Source: Desulfobacula sp. (GTDB taxonomy: Bacteria; Desulfobacterota; Desulfobacteria; Desulfobacterales; Desulfobacteraceae). Taken from it: a stretch of 5,893 nucleotides of DNA. This document shows, one piece after another, positions 1 through 5,893 of this stretch (position 1 is its first letter; every line of letters starts with the position of its first letter). The stretch is from assembly GCA_018702715.1 (NCBI GenBank), contig JABIYQ010000528.1:1-5893 (forward strand), read 5' to 3'. The translations under genes were made by a program, and so were the position numbers. The notes under the pieces are model-generated. The model saw nothing but the letters and a program-made list of their open reading frames with translations, searched no databases and was not told the DNA's origin.

Positions 1-1865
1 GGATCACTGGAGCCTGATAAAGAAAAATAATTGTCATTCATTTCAAACGCGATACTGATCTTATTGCCGGCCAGGGCTTCTTCCAATTGATCCGTATCAA
101 GATTTCCAAGCCCACTTGTCTTTAATACGTCTTCACCAAGAAGTGCTAAACCGGGCTTGGATGCAGGCTCAGATTTTTTACCGTCACCGAAATTAACCTT
201 AAATAGAAATTCCTTTTTTTTAAAATCTGTTTTCTTTAAATTTAATCGAACATTATTTTCAAATTCAATTGATGTAATGCCAAGATCTTTGACATTCTCT
301 TTTATTGACTTTATTCCAAATTTTAAAGATGGTAATTTAAGATAAGGGAATTTGCCCGATTCAAACCCTTTATATTTGCCAACCTTATCAGTCTTACCTT
401 TTTGATATGCTTCAAGAATTGTTAATTCAGGCTCTTGTGTATTAATTTTAGCATTCCCTGTCACAAGTATCAGCCTATGGTTTTGTGACCATGCTGTTTT
501 TATTGCATTGTGGGTATCTTGAAGGGTAATCGATTCAACATAAGGTTTTAAAAGCTCTTTTTTCTGTTTAGGGGATAAAAGCATGTTTTTCCCATTTATG
601 GATTTTAAAATAGATTTGGACAGATAATGACTTTTTTGGGTTGCTTCCTGATTAACCCTGTTTTCAAGTGATGAAATAATATCTGCTTTAACTCTATCTA
701 ACTCCTTTGTGCCAAACCCGTAAACAATGGCCTGTCTCAGAGCTTTTTCAAGCTGCTGCAAGCTCTTTTCCCATTTATCCGGCTCGCACCCTGCACCAAT
801 GGAAGACATTGAAATATGGCGCAAAAACAACCCGGAAGAAATATCAGCTTCTAAGAAATCAGCAGTTTTACTGCTGATCATTCTGGATAACCTGTTTTGT
901 AACATTAAGTTTGCAATCCGAATTAAAATCTTTTCCTTTAATTTATCCTTGGTTTGTGTTTCAAAAGGCACCCAGGTCATGGTCTCTATTGTAATATCAG
1001 TACTACCGGTTTCCTTTTCATAATGATAAAAAGGTTTTAGCCCTTTGTGTTCCTTCCATTTGGTATTTAATTCAGGTTTTATAAAAAATGTACGGGGTTT
1101 CAGTTTGGAAAATCTTTTAATAATCATGGATTGAACTATGTTAACATCAAAGTCACCCACAACAATCAGGGCCATATTATCCGGACGATACCACTTATCA
1201 TAATATTCTTTTAACAGGCTTTTATCAGCATTTTTAATGACAGTGTCAATCCCAATGGGAAATCTTTGATTAAACATAGAATCTGGAAGTTCGAATTCAA
1301 ATGATTTTTTAAAGGTTCTGTAGGATACAGAGTCACGCTCTCTTTTTTCAGCTAAAATAATTCCCTGTTCACGATTAACCTCTGAACTCAGAAGAAGTGC
1401 CCCTTTAGCATAATCCTGGATTACTACAAATGCTTCATCCATCTGTTTAAAATCTGCGGTTGGCAAAGACAAATCATAAACAGTATTAAAAAAAGAGGTG
1501 CTGGCATTGGCATCTGCTCCAAAATCCATACCAATGGATTGAAAATATTCAATTAATTCTCCGGGTTTAAAATGTTCTGACCCGTTAAACAGCAAATGCT
1601 CCAAAAAATGGGCAATACCCTGCTGTTCATCTGTCTCATGCATTGAGCCGGCAAAAATATTTAAATGGATATTAACCTGGTCCGCCGGAGTAGAATTTTG
1701 CTTAAGGATATATTGAAATCCATTGGGTAAAACTCCATAAACAATGCCGGGATCGGTTTGTATCCCCTGATCGGAAACAATAATTCTTTGCTGGGGAGCA
1801 GCACATGAACTTATGATTAAGAACCATAAAATGGAAATCTTAAAAGCCAAGCTCATTAAATTCAT
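1..1865 (-). CDS. M16-family zinc metallopeptidase, lipoprotein (C-terminus off window)
   Basis: Probable envelope-anchored peptidase of the insulinase/pitrilysin (M16) family, which cleaves peptides and small unfolded polypeptides with one zinc ion. Reading from ATG at 1865, the frame is open for 621 codons to the left edge with no stop, so the protein is truncated by the window, not broken. Residues 1-21 form a lipoprotein signal with lipobox I18-S-S-C21. The inverted zinc motif HFLEH is at residues 86-90. The distal glutamate is probably E166, in VNREQGIILAEKR. A typical M16 middle-domain stretch, YYDKWYRPDNMALIVVGDFD, covers about 221-240. From about residue 532 a second half begins (FENNVRLNLKKTDFKKKEF), as in long PqqL-like members of roughly 900 residues or more, so about 300 residues are probably missing. 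The start lies 8 nt after the upstream ppiD-like stop, with only a weak ribosome site (AAGA), suggesting co-transcription and translational coupling. The family is certain; the substrate is unknown. Confidence 0.93.
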   Translation of the reverse strand, partial: MNLMSLAFKISILWFLIISSCAAPQQRIIVSDQGIQTDPGIVYGVLPNGFQYILKQNSTPADQVNIHLNIFAGSMHETDEQQGIAHFLEHLLFNGSEHFKPGELIEYFQSIGMDFGADANASTSFFNTVYDLSLPTADFKQMDEAFVVIQDYAKGALLLSSEVNREQGIILAEKRERDSVSYRTFKKSFEFELPDSMFNQRFPIGIDTVIKNADKSLLKEYYDKWYRPDNMALIVVGDFDVNIVQSMIIKRFSKLKPRTFFIKPELNTKWKEHKGLKPFYHYEKETGSTDITIETMTWVPFETQTKDKLKEKILIRIANLMLQNRLSRMISSKTADFLEADISSGLFLRHISMSSIGAGCEPDKWEKSLQQLEKALRQAIVYGFGTKELDRVKADIISSLENRVNQEATQKSHYLSKSILKSINGKNMLLSPKQKKELLKPYVESITLQDTHNAIKTAWSQNHRLILVTGNAKINTQEPELTILEAYQKGKTDKVGKYKGFESGKFPYLKLPSLKFGIKSIKENVKDLGITSIEFENNVRLNLKKTDFKKKEFLFKVNFGDGKKSEPASKPGLALLGEDVLKTSGLGNLDTDQLEEALAGNKISIAFEMNDNYFSLSGSSD

Positions 1866-1873
1866 AAGAGATC

Positions 1874-3769
1874 TTAATTCAAAATTTCAGGATTATCATA
1901 ATTGATTTTACTATTATTTTTCAACTCATTGACCCATGCCTGATAATATTGTGATAATTTTTTAGAGCTGATTTGAGTTTTAACAGTTTTTAGATTTTCT
2001 ATAATCTCAGTCTCTTCAGGATATTTTATTTCTTTGAAACCGACAATAAAATACTTGGAGGCAACTTCAATTATTTCAGGAAAAATTGTATTGTTTTCAC
2101 TTAATGAAAAACTTGCCTGGACAAATGCTGACGAATTTCCAATATCTTCAACACTGCTGTTTCTTGTGAATAGCTTTGTGGACTTAAGGACAAAATTATT
2201 TTCTTTTGACAAGTTTTCCAGTGTTTTTCCATCACTGATTTTGCTGACAATTAATTGAGCATCTTCTTTTGCTTTCTGAATTTGAAGTTTTAGTTTAAGG
2301 TCCTTTAATACTGTGTCTGAAACTATATCAATTGCCTGAAGTACGGGCTCAATTTTTTTAACAATCTTGATCAAATAATAGGAGCCACCAATTTCTTTAA
2401 CATCACTTATAGCATCTGTATTAAGGTCGAAACAAGCAGATGCAAAGCTTTTATTATCTTCTATTTCAAGTCCTTGACCACTGATATCAAAGTCTTTGGT
2501 TGACACAAGTTTTTTGTTAGCAATGAGGGCTACCTGCTCAAAATCATCTCCGTCAATTACTGCATCAAATGCTTCTCCGGCTTTATAATAAGCTAAATTC
2601 TGCATTTCCAGCTGTTCTAACCCTTTTTTTATATTTTCTGATGCCATAGCCAGAGTCTGGATAGATGCATCAAATTTAGCCACAACCTTGATAAGATGCC
2701 AGCCAAACGTTGTTCTTACAGGTTTGCTGATTTCACCGGCTCCTAAGGAAAACGCCTTGTCTGCAAAAGGCTTGACCATACTTTGTTTGTCAAATATACC
2801 CAGATATCCTCCATTGTCTTTTGTAGGACCTTCTGAATATTGTTTCGCAAGCTGTTCAAAATCCTCGCCCTTTACCGTCAAATCAAAAATATCCTGTGCT
2901 CTTTTCAGGGCCTCATTAACTTTTTCTTCTTTTGCATCTTCCGCAACTTTAATTAAAATATGTCTGGCTTCAACTTTTTGAGGTATTTTAAATTGTTCCT
3001 GACTCTGCTCGTAATAATCTTTGATATTGGCTTGGGTGATTTTTATTTTATCTTGGTAATCTTTTGGTGAAAACTTTAAATAAACAGCATTAAGTTTTGG
3101 TTCTGATTTATACCTGTCTTTATTTTCAGCATAAAAAGAATTAATCTGTTTTTCATCAGGCTGAATACCAGAATAGTTATCAGGGTCAAACTGCAGATAA
3201 TCAACAGCAGTTTGAGTATTATTAAATATATACCAGTCTCTGGCTTCAAAATCTGATACATTAACAGTGCTGAGCACTATGTCTTTTACTTTCTGTTGTC
3301 GTAATAAATTGAGCTGATTGAATTCAAAAATTTCAGGATTTAATGAATTCAAACTTAAAACCTTTTTATATTGATCAATATTAAATCTTCCATTTTTTTG
3401 AAAGGCTTTAATGGAGAAGAGATTATCTTGAAGTTCTTTTTCAGAAACCATGATTTCTAGTTTGTCAGCCTGGGCTAAAACCAGTTTTTGTTCAATTAAT
3501 GAATCCAGTGCCTGTTGTTTTACATTGAGCGCTTTTAAAATATCATCATTCAAATTTTTCCCAAATGTTGCTCTCATCTGATCAACAATGGCCTTATATG
3601 CTTGTTGATATTCCTTTATGGTAATCGATTCATCATTTATAGTGACAATAGAATCATTTCTTTTTGATCCAAATGATCCCACACCGAGAAACACAAATAC
3701 AATGACAATGATTCGAAGAAATATTTTAATAATCCAGTTTCCAGTATTTTCACGCAAGTAACGCAGCAT
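1874..3769 (-). CDS. ppiD: PpiD-like periplasmic chaperone / peptidyl-prolyl isomerase
   Basis: Membrane-anchored periplasmic folding factor; in enterobacteria PpiD sits beside the Sec translocon and handles emerging proteins. From ATG 3769 the product is 631 residues, close to the roughly 620 of E. coli PpiD. A short basic N-terminus precedes one membrane helix (about residues 12-33), placing the rest in the periplasm. Residues about 38-260 form a SurA/PpiD-type chaperone region. The parvulin domain spans about 267-365, from ARHILIK to FGWHLIKV, with H270, the NGGYLG turn, M331, F335, F355 and H358 at the usual active-site positions. Two degenerate copies of the parvulin C-terminal half seem to follow (from G407 and G514). 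A GTG at 3772 is in frame, but ATG is preferred because AGGAG (3776-3780) sits 6 nt before it and only 3 nt before the GTG. It is the first gene of a unit with the M16 lipoprotein. A SurA-like protein with an uncleaved signal is the main alternative. Confidence 0.93.
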   Translation of the reverse strand: MLRYLRENTGNWIIKIFLRIIVIVFVFLGVGSFGSKRNDSIVTINDESITIKEYQQAYKAIVDQMRATFGKNLNDDILKALNVKQQALDSLIEQKLVLAQADKLEIMVSEKELQDNLFSIKAFQKNGRFNIDQYKKVLSLNSLNPEIFEFNQLNLLRQQKVKDIVLSTVNVSDFEARDWYIFNNTQTAVDYLQFDPDNYSGIQPDEKQINSFYAENKDRYKSEPKLNAVYLKFSPKDYQDKIKITQANIKDYYEQSQEQFKIPQKVEARHILIKVAEDAKEEKVNEALKRAQDIFDLTVKGEDFEQLAKQYSEGPTKDNGGYLGIFDKQSMVKPFADKAFSLGAGEISKPVRTTFGWHLIKVVAKFDASIQTLAMASENIKKGLEQLEMQNLAYYKAGEAFDAVIDGDDFEQVALIANKKLVSTKDFDISGQGLEIEDNKSFASACFDLNTDAISDVKEIGGSYYLIKIVKKIEPVLQAIDIVSDTVLKDLKLKLQIQKAKEDAQLIVSKISDGKTLENLSKENNFVLKSTKLFTRNSSVEDIGNSSAFVQASFSLSENNTIFPEIIEVASKYFIVGFKEIKYPEETEIIENLKTVKTQISSKKLSQYYQAWVNELKNNSKINYDNPEILN

Positions 3770-3775
3770 CACTTT

Positions 3776-3780
3776 CTCCT
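3776..3780 (-). promoter_or_regulatory. Ribosome binding site of ppiD-like gene
   Basis: The minus strand reads TAAGGAGAAAGTGATG, with a full Shine-Dalgarno core. The spacing is 6 nt to the ATG at 3769 and 3 nt to the GTG at 3772, which decides for the ATG start. Confidence 0.8.
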
Positions 3781-3822
3781 TAACCCCAGTAAAATAAAAG
3801 TATTTAATTAAACAAAAGTATT

Positions 3823-3852
3823 ATAATATCTTTTCATAAAACCATGTGTCAA
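3823..3852 (-). promoter_or_regulatory. Putative sigma-70 promoter of the ppiD-M16 unit
   Basis: On the minus strand a consensus -35 TTGACA (3847-3852) is followed by 18 nt and then a -10 TATTAT (3823-3828). A consensus TATAAT overlaps it (3820-3825), but at a 21-nt spacing. The deduced leader before the ATG at 3769 is about 45 nt. The -35 is mirrored by the -35 of the divergent tRNA promoter. This is a visual match only, with no start-site data. Confidence 0.65.
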
Positions 3853-3911
3853 TCTTTTATTATTTCAAAATTCTACTTTATGGACTAATCAACAATTTTT
3901 GTATTGACACA
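3845..3911. repeat. 9-bp inverted repeat containing both divergent -35 elements
   Basis: TGTGTCAAT (3845-3853) and ATTGACACA (3903-3911) are perfect inverted copies separated by 49 bp. Each contains the TTGACA of one divergent promoter (ppiD leftward, tRNA-Ala rightward). The symmetry may be just two consensus -35 boxes with extra chance identity, or a shared regulatory site. Confidence 0.5.
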
Positions 3912-3932
3912 GCACGCGTAATCTATTATTTA
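3904..3932 (+). promoter_or_regulatory. Putative promoter of tRNA-Ala
   Basis: A perfect TTGACA (3904-3909) is followed by an AT-rich -10 region (TATTATTTA, 3924-3932). TATTTA at 3927-3932 gives a 17-nt spacing but a poor match; TATTAT at 3924-3929 matches better but at 14 nt. The next bases, AAGGGG, are a G-rich discriminator as often seen at stable-RNA promoters under stringent control. Transcription would begin near 3939, about 10 nt before the mature tRNA. Confidence 0.55.
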
Positions 3933-3949
3933 AGGGGTGCTTTTACCGT

Positions 3950-4025
3950 GGGGCTGTAGCTCAGCTGGGAGAGCGTACGGCTGGCAGCCGTAAGGTCAGG
4001 GGTTCGATCCCCCTCAGCTCCACCA
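3950..4025 (+). tRNA. tRNA-Ala (anticodon GGC)
   Basis: A complete 76-nt cloverleaf that reads the alanine codon GCC. The acceptor stem GGGGCTG (3950-3956) pairs with CAGCTCC (4015-4021) and contains the G3:U70 wobble pair (3952 with 4019), the main alanine identity element. The D arm is GCTC/GAGC around an AGCTGGGA loop. The anticodon stem TACGG/CCGTA encloses loop CTGGCAG, with anticodon GGC at 3983-3985. The T stem AGGGG/CCCCT encloses TTCGATC. The discriminator is A4022, and the CCA end (4023-4025) is encoded in the DNA. It is a single tRNA gene on the strand opposite to every protein gene here, with its own likely promoter upstream and a T8 tract downstream. I saw no intron, mismatch or duplicated 3' end. 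Confidence 0.98.
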
Positions 4026-4045
4026 TTCCTTTTTTTTAAAAAAAA
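4026..4045 (+). terminator. T8 tract after the tRNA, possible terminator (T8A8 palindrome)
   Basis: Four nucleotides after CCA comes T8 (4030-4037), immediately followed by A8 (4038-4045). On the plus strand the GC-rich tRNA T arm and acceptor followed by a U8 run could act as an intrinsic terminator. T8A8 is itself a perfect palindrome but has no GC stem, so termination rests on the U run. The A8 presents a U8 run to leftward transcription as well. Confidence 0.45.
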
Positions 4046-4092
4046 CCTTTCTATAAAACAAATCGTGTTTTCTTTATTTTTCATACAACTAA

Positions 4093-4130
4093 AACGGCAT
4101 TCTTATCTGGGTTGAGAAAAGAATGCCGTT
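4093..4130 (-). terminator. Intrinsic terminator of htrA
   Basis: A perfect 12-bp inverted repeat, AACGGCATTCTT (4093-4104) with AAGAATGCCGTT (4119-4130), encloses a 14-nt loop. It begins 22 nt past the htrA stop. On the minus strand it is followed by TTTTAG, a short U run, whereas on the plus strand no T run follows. This fits a terminator for leftward htrA transcripts, protecting the tRNA gene from antisense transcription. The U run is short, so leakage is possible. Confidence 0.72.
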
Positions 4131-4152
4131 CAATACCAAATAAAATCAATAT

Positions 4153-5571
4153 TTATGGTTTTTCAAAAGTTGCAACAAACACATGGCTGTTGCCTCTCCT
4201 GAATAGAAGTTGAAGCACTCCGCCTTTATTTGTTTTGCTCAGATATTGTTGATAACCATCAATTGTAGTGATTCGATGGCGGTTCACCTCTATCAAAAGG
4301 TCTCCTTGTCGTACACTGGTTTTTGAAGCCGGGCTGCCGGGCTCTATATCAATGACAACAAGTCCTTTGATATCTTGAGGAAAACCCAGTTTTTTGGCAA
4401 GATCAGCATTCATTTGCTTGAGCCTGAATCCAAAAGGATCATACCCCTTTATTATTTCTTTTGTCTCAGGGTCCTGATCAGGTCTTTTGGCAAGTTTAAT
4501 CTTTACCATTTTTTCTTTGCCTTCCCGGATGAACTTGACTTTAACTGTTTCACCAACTGATGAACTGCCAATGATTATGGAAAGATCCCTTGTAGATTCA
4601 ATCGGTTTATCATTGATTAAAAAAATGACATCCCCGATTTTAATTCCTGCCTTATCTGCCGGATCTCCCTCAAATACTTTTGCAACATACACGCCTTTAG
4701 TTTCTTTGATGCCATAATATTTGGCCAGTTCTTGTGTGACATTTTGCATGGCCACACCCATCCATCCCCTTGAAACTGTTTTTTGTTCTGTCAATTGATC
4801 AATAATACCAGTTGCAAGGTCCGAAGGGATTGCAAACCCAATACCCTGTCCTGATCTAACAATGGCCGTATTAATACCTATTACTTCTCCTTGAAGGTTC
4901 AATAAAGGACCACCGGAATTCCCGGGATTGATGGATGCGTCTGTCTGTATAAAATCGTCATAGGGCCCTGACCCGATTATTCTTCCCTTAGCACTGACTA
5001 TCCCAGCAGTAACAGTCTGTTCAAGACCAAATGGGCTGCCGATAGCAACCACCCAGGATCCTACTTCGGTTTCATGAGAACTCCCAAATTTTAAATGCTT
5101 CAAATTTTTTGCTTTAATTTTTATAAGGGCCAGATCCGTCATAGGATCTGTTCCCATTATGCTGGCTTCATATTCGGTTTTGTCATGCAGGATGACCTTA
5201 ACTTGATCTGCATCCTTAATCACATGGTTATTGGTGACAATATAGCCGTCATCACTGATGATAAATCCGGACCCAAGACTGCTTTCTTTCCTGCTCTGGG
5301 GTTGTTGATTAAAAAAGGGAGCAAAAAAATCCTCCAATGGATCTTTTTTCCCCCCATAGGGCTGGCCAAAAAAATGTTTATAAACCCTACCCCCGCCTTC
5401 TATATTTTTAACGGTCTGTATGTTTACGACACCGGGTTTTGCCTGCTTGGCCAGTTCAGCAAAACTTATCGGTACCATCTGGGTAGCGTTCGGCTTGGTT
5501 TTTGCCATAGCCGGCAGGGTTAAAAGACAAATAGTAATAACAGCAAAAAGTATTTTATATTTTAATTTCAT
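4153..5571 (-). CDS. htrA: HtrA/Do-family (DegP/DegQ-type) periplasmic serine endoprotease
   Basis: ATP-independent periplasmic protease and chaperone that degrades misfolded envelope proteins. From ATG 5571 it has 472 residues, the usual DegP/DegQ size. Residues 1-23 are a Sec signal peptide ending AMA, with cleavage predicted before K24. The trypsin-like domain carries the full triad: H116 (TNNHV), D146 (TDLALIKI) and S219 (GNSGGP). A Gln- and Phe-rich loop at about 64-94 corresponds to the regulatory LA loop. PDZ1 (about 266-362) and PDZ2 (about 380-468) follow, so it is DegP/DegQ-like rather than the single-PDZ DegS. An in-frame TTG at 5583 would add four residues, but it overlaps the GGAGG ribosome site, so ATG is chosen. 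The gene lies about 66 nt after a sensor kinase with no obvious promoter or terminator between, so they may share a transcript. DegP and DegQ cannot be told apart here. Confidence 0.96.
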   Translation of the reverse strand: MKLKYKILFAVITICLLTLPAMAKTKPNATQMVPISFAELAKQAKPGVVNIQTVKNIEGGGRVYKHFFGQPYGGKKDPLEDFFAPFFNQQPQSRKESSLGSGFIISDDGYIVTNNHVIKDADQVKVILHDKTEYEASIMGTDPMTDLALIKIKAKNLKHLKFGSSHETEVGSWVVAIGSPFGLEQTVTAGIVSAKGRIIGSGPYDDFIQTDASINPGNSGGPLLNLQGEVIGINTAIVRSGQGIGFAIPSDLATGIIDQLTEQKTVSRGWMGVAMQNVTQELAKYYGIKETKGVYVAKVFEGDPADKAGIKIGDVIFLINDKPIESTRDLSIIIGSSSVGETVKVKFIREGKEKMVKIKLAKRPDQDPETKEIIKGYDPFGFRLKQMNADLAKKLGFPQDIKGLVVIDIEPGSPASKTSVRQGDLLIEVNRHRITTIDGYQQYLSKTNKGGVLQLLFRRGNSHVFVATFEKP

Positions 5572-5576
5572 CACAA

Positions 5577-5581
5577 CCTCC
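5577..5581 (-). promoter_or_regulatory. Ribosome binding site of htrA
   Basis: GGAGG lies 5 nt before the ATG at 5571 on the minus strand. It overlaps the last base of the alternative TTG codon at 5583, which argues against the longer reading. Confidence 0.8.
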
Positions 5582-5637
5582 AATAAATTTTTAAATTAAA
5601 CTTCCTGTGATTGTATAATAACCCATAAATATGACTA

Positions 5638-5893
5638 TTAAATGACCCCAGGATTACGATATGGTAATGTAATTTCAAAAACTGATCCCTGGTCGGGGAA
5701 ACTGGTTACTATTATCTCACCTTTGTGTTGGCGGACAATGGTTCTGGCAAAGCTCAGGCCTAAGCCTGTGCCTCCACTTGTTCTGGAAGATTCTGTTCTG
5801 TAAAATCTTTGAAATATTTTTTCTAAATATTTTTTGGCAATACCGATTCCCGTATCTTCAATTCTAATGATAATACAATTGTTATCTTTCAAA
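5638..5893 (-). CDS. Sensor histidine kinase, C-terminal ATP-binding end (partial)
   Basis: The last 84 full codons of a two-component sensor kinase; the start, sensor domain, phosphorylated histidine and N box lie off the right edge. What is visible is the end of the HATPase (GHKL) domain. The G1 box is DTGIGI (visible residues 13-18), the F box region is FQRFYR (27-32), and the G2 box is GGTGLGLS (40-47). It closes with GSVFEITLPYR, the usual last strand, and ends at TAA 5638-5640. The RFYR-x-E-SSR wording resembles PhoR/BaeS-type kinases that pair with OmpR-family regulators. A TTG at 5892 is in frame but sits inside the domain and is not a real start. The gene precedes htrA on the same strand, which suggests, but does not prove, that this system responds to envelope conditions and controls the protease. 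Confidence 0.94.
   Translation of the reverse strand, partial: LKDNNCIIIRIEDTGIGIAKKYLEKIFQRFYRTESSRTSGGTGLGLSFARTIVRQHKGEIIVTSFPDQGSVFEITLPYRNPGVI

Noticed and set aside
1..1865. Possible pseudogene, because no stop-bounded gene appears here.
   Set aside because: The minus frame from 1865 translates without interruption to the edge and keeps all M16 motifs. A run of eight A residues near 210 does not shift the frame. It is simply cut by the window.
3076..3261. A 61-codon minus-strand open frame inside the ppiD-like gene.
   Set aside because: It is an alternate reading frame of the PpiD-like coding sequence with no ribosome site or family resemblance.
3950..4045. tRNA 3' end as an integration site for a mobile element.
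   Set aside because: No integrase, no duplicated tRNA 3' segment and no change in gene content occur on either side within the window.
5095..5523. A 142-codon plus-strand open frame opposite htrA.
   Set aside because: It lies wholly antisense to a well-supported protease gene and resembles no family I recognise. The other plus-strand frames within 157-345, 727-1023, 2034-2258, 2688-2981 and 4375-4717 are rejected for the same reason.
5572..5637. An independent promoter for htrA (TATTATACAAT near 5610-5620).
   Set aside because: It resembles a -10 box, but no acceptable -35 hexamer lies 16-18 nt upstream; those positions read ATTTAA or TAATAG.
1..5893. A previously undescribed biological system.
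   Set aside because: All four protein genes and the tRNA belong to well-known families. I found no CRISPR array, toxin-antitoxin pair, phage or defence signature, or unexplained gene.

Overview
The window is AT-rich Gram-negative chromosomal DNA. A periplasmic HtrA protease with signal peptide, a membrane-anchored PpiD-type chaperone and an M16 lipoprotein imply an inner membrane, a periplasm and probably an outer membrane. The protein styles and AT-rich codon use fit a sulfate-reducing Desulfobacterota (Desulfobacteraceae-like) genome. That assignment is an impression from sequence style, not a search result.

Layout: all protein genes lie on the minus strand, so transcription runs from high to low coordinates. 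First comes the C-terminal end of a sensor histidine kinase (5638-5893, start off the right edge). About 66 nt later follows an HtrA/Do-family periplasmic serine protease (4153-5571), closed by a 12-bp-stem hairpin at 4093-4130. The intergenic stretch then holds one plus-strand gene, tRNA-Ala(GGC) at 3950-4025. A second minus-strand unit starts from a recognisable promoter (3823-3852): a PpiD-like parvulin-domain protein (1874-3769), followed after 8 nt by an M16-family zinc metallopeptidase lipoprotein. That last gene (1-1865) is open to the left edge and lacks its C-terminus.

Together the protein genes form an envelope protein quality-control neighbourhood. The kinase could sense envelope state, HtrA degrades or refolds misfolded periplasmic proteins, PpiD assists proteins leaving the translocon, and the M16 lipoprotein may remove peptides. 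The individual families are well known. The functional link between them is inferred from adjacency only.

I found no mobile element, CRISPR array, defence system or other clearly undescribed system. The least routine observations are a three-fold repeat of the parvulin half-domain in the PpiD-like protein, the mirrored -35 elements of the divergent ppiD and tRNA promoters, and the pairing of a PpiD homologue with an M16 lipoprotein.
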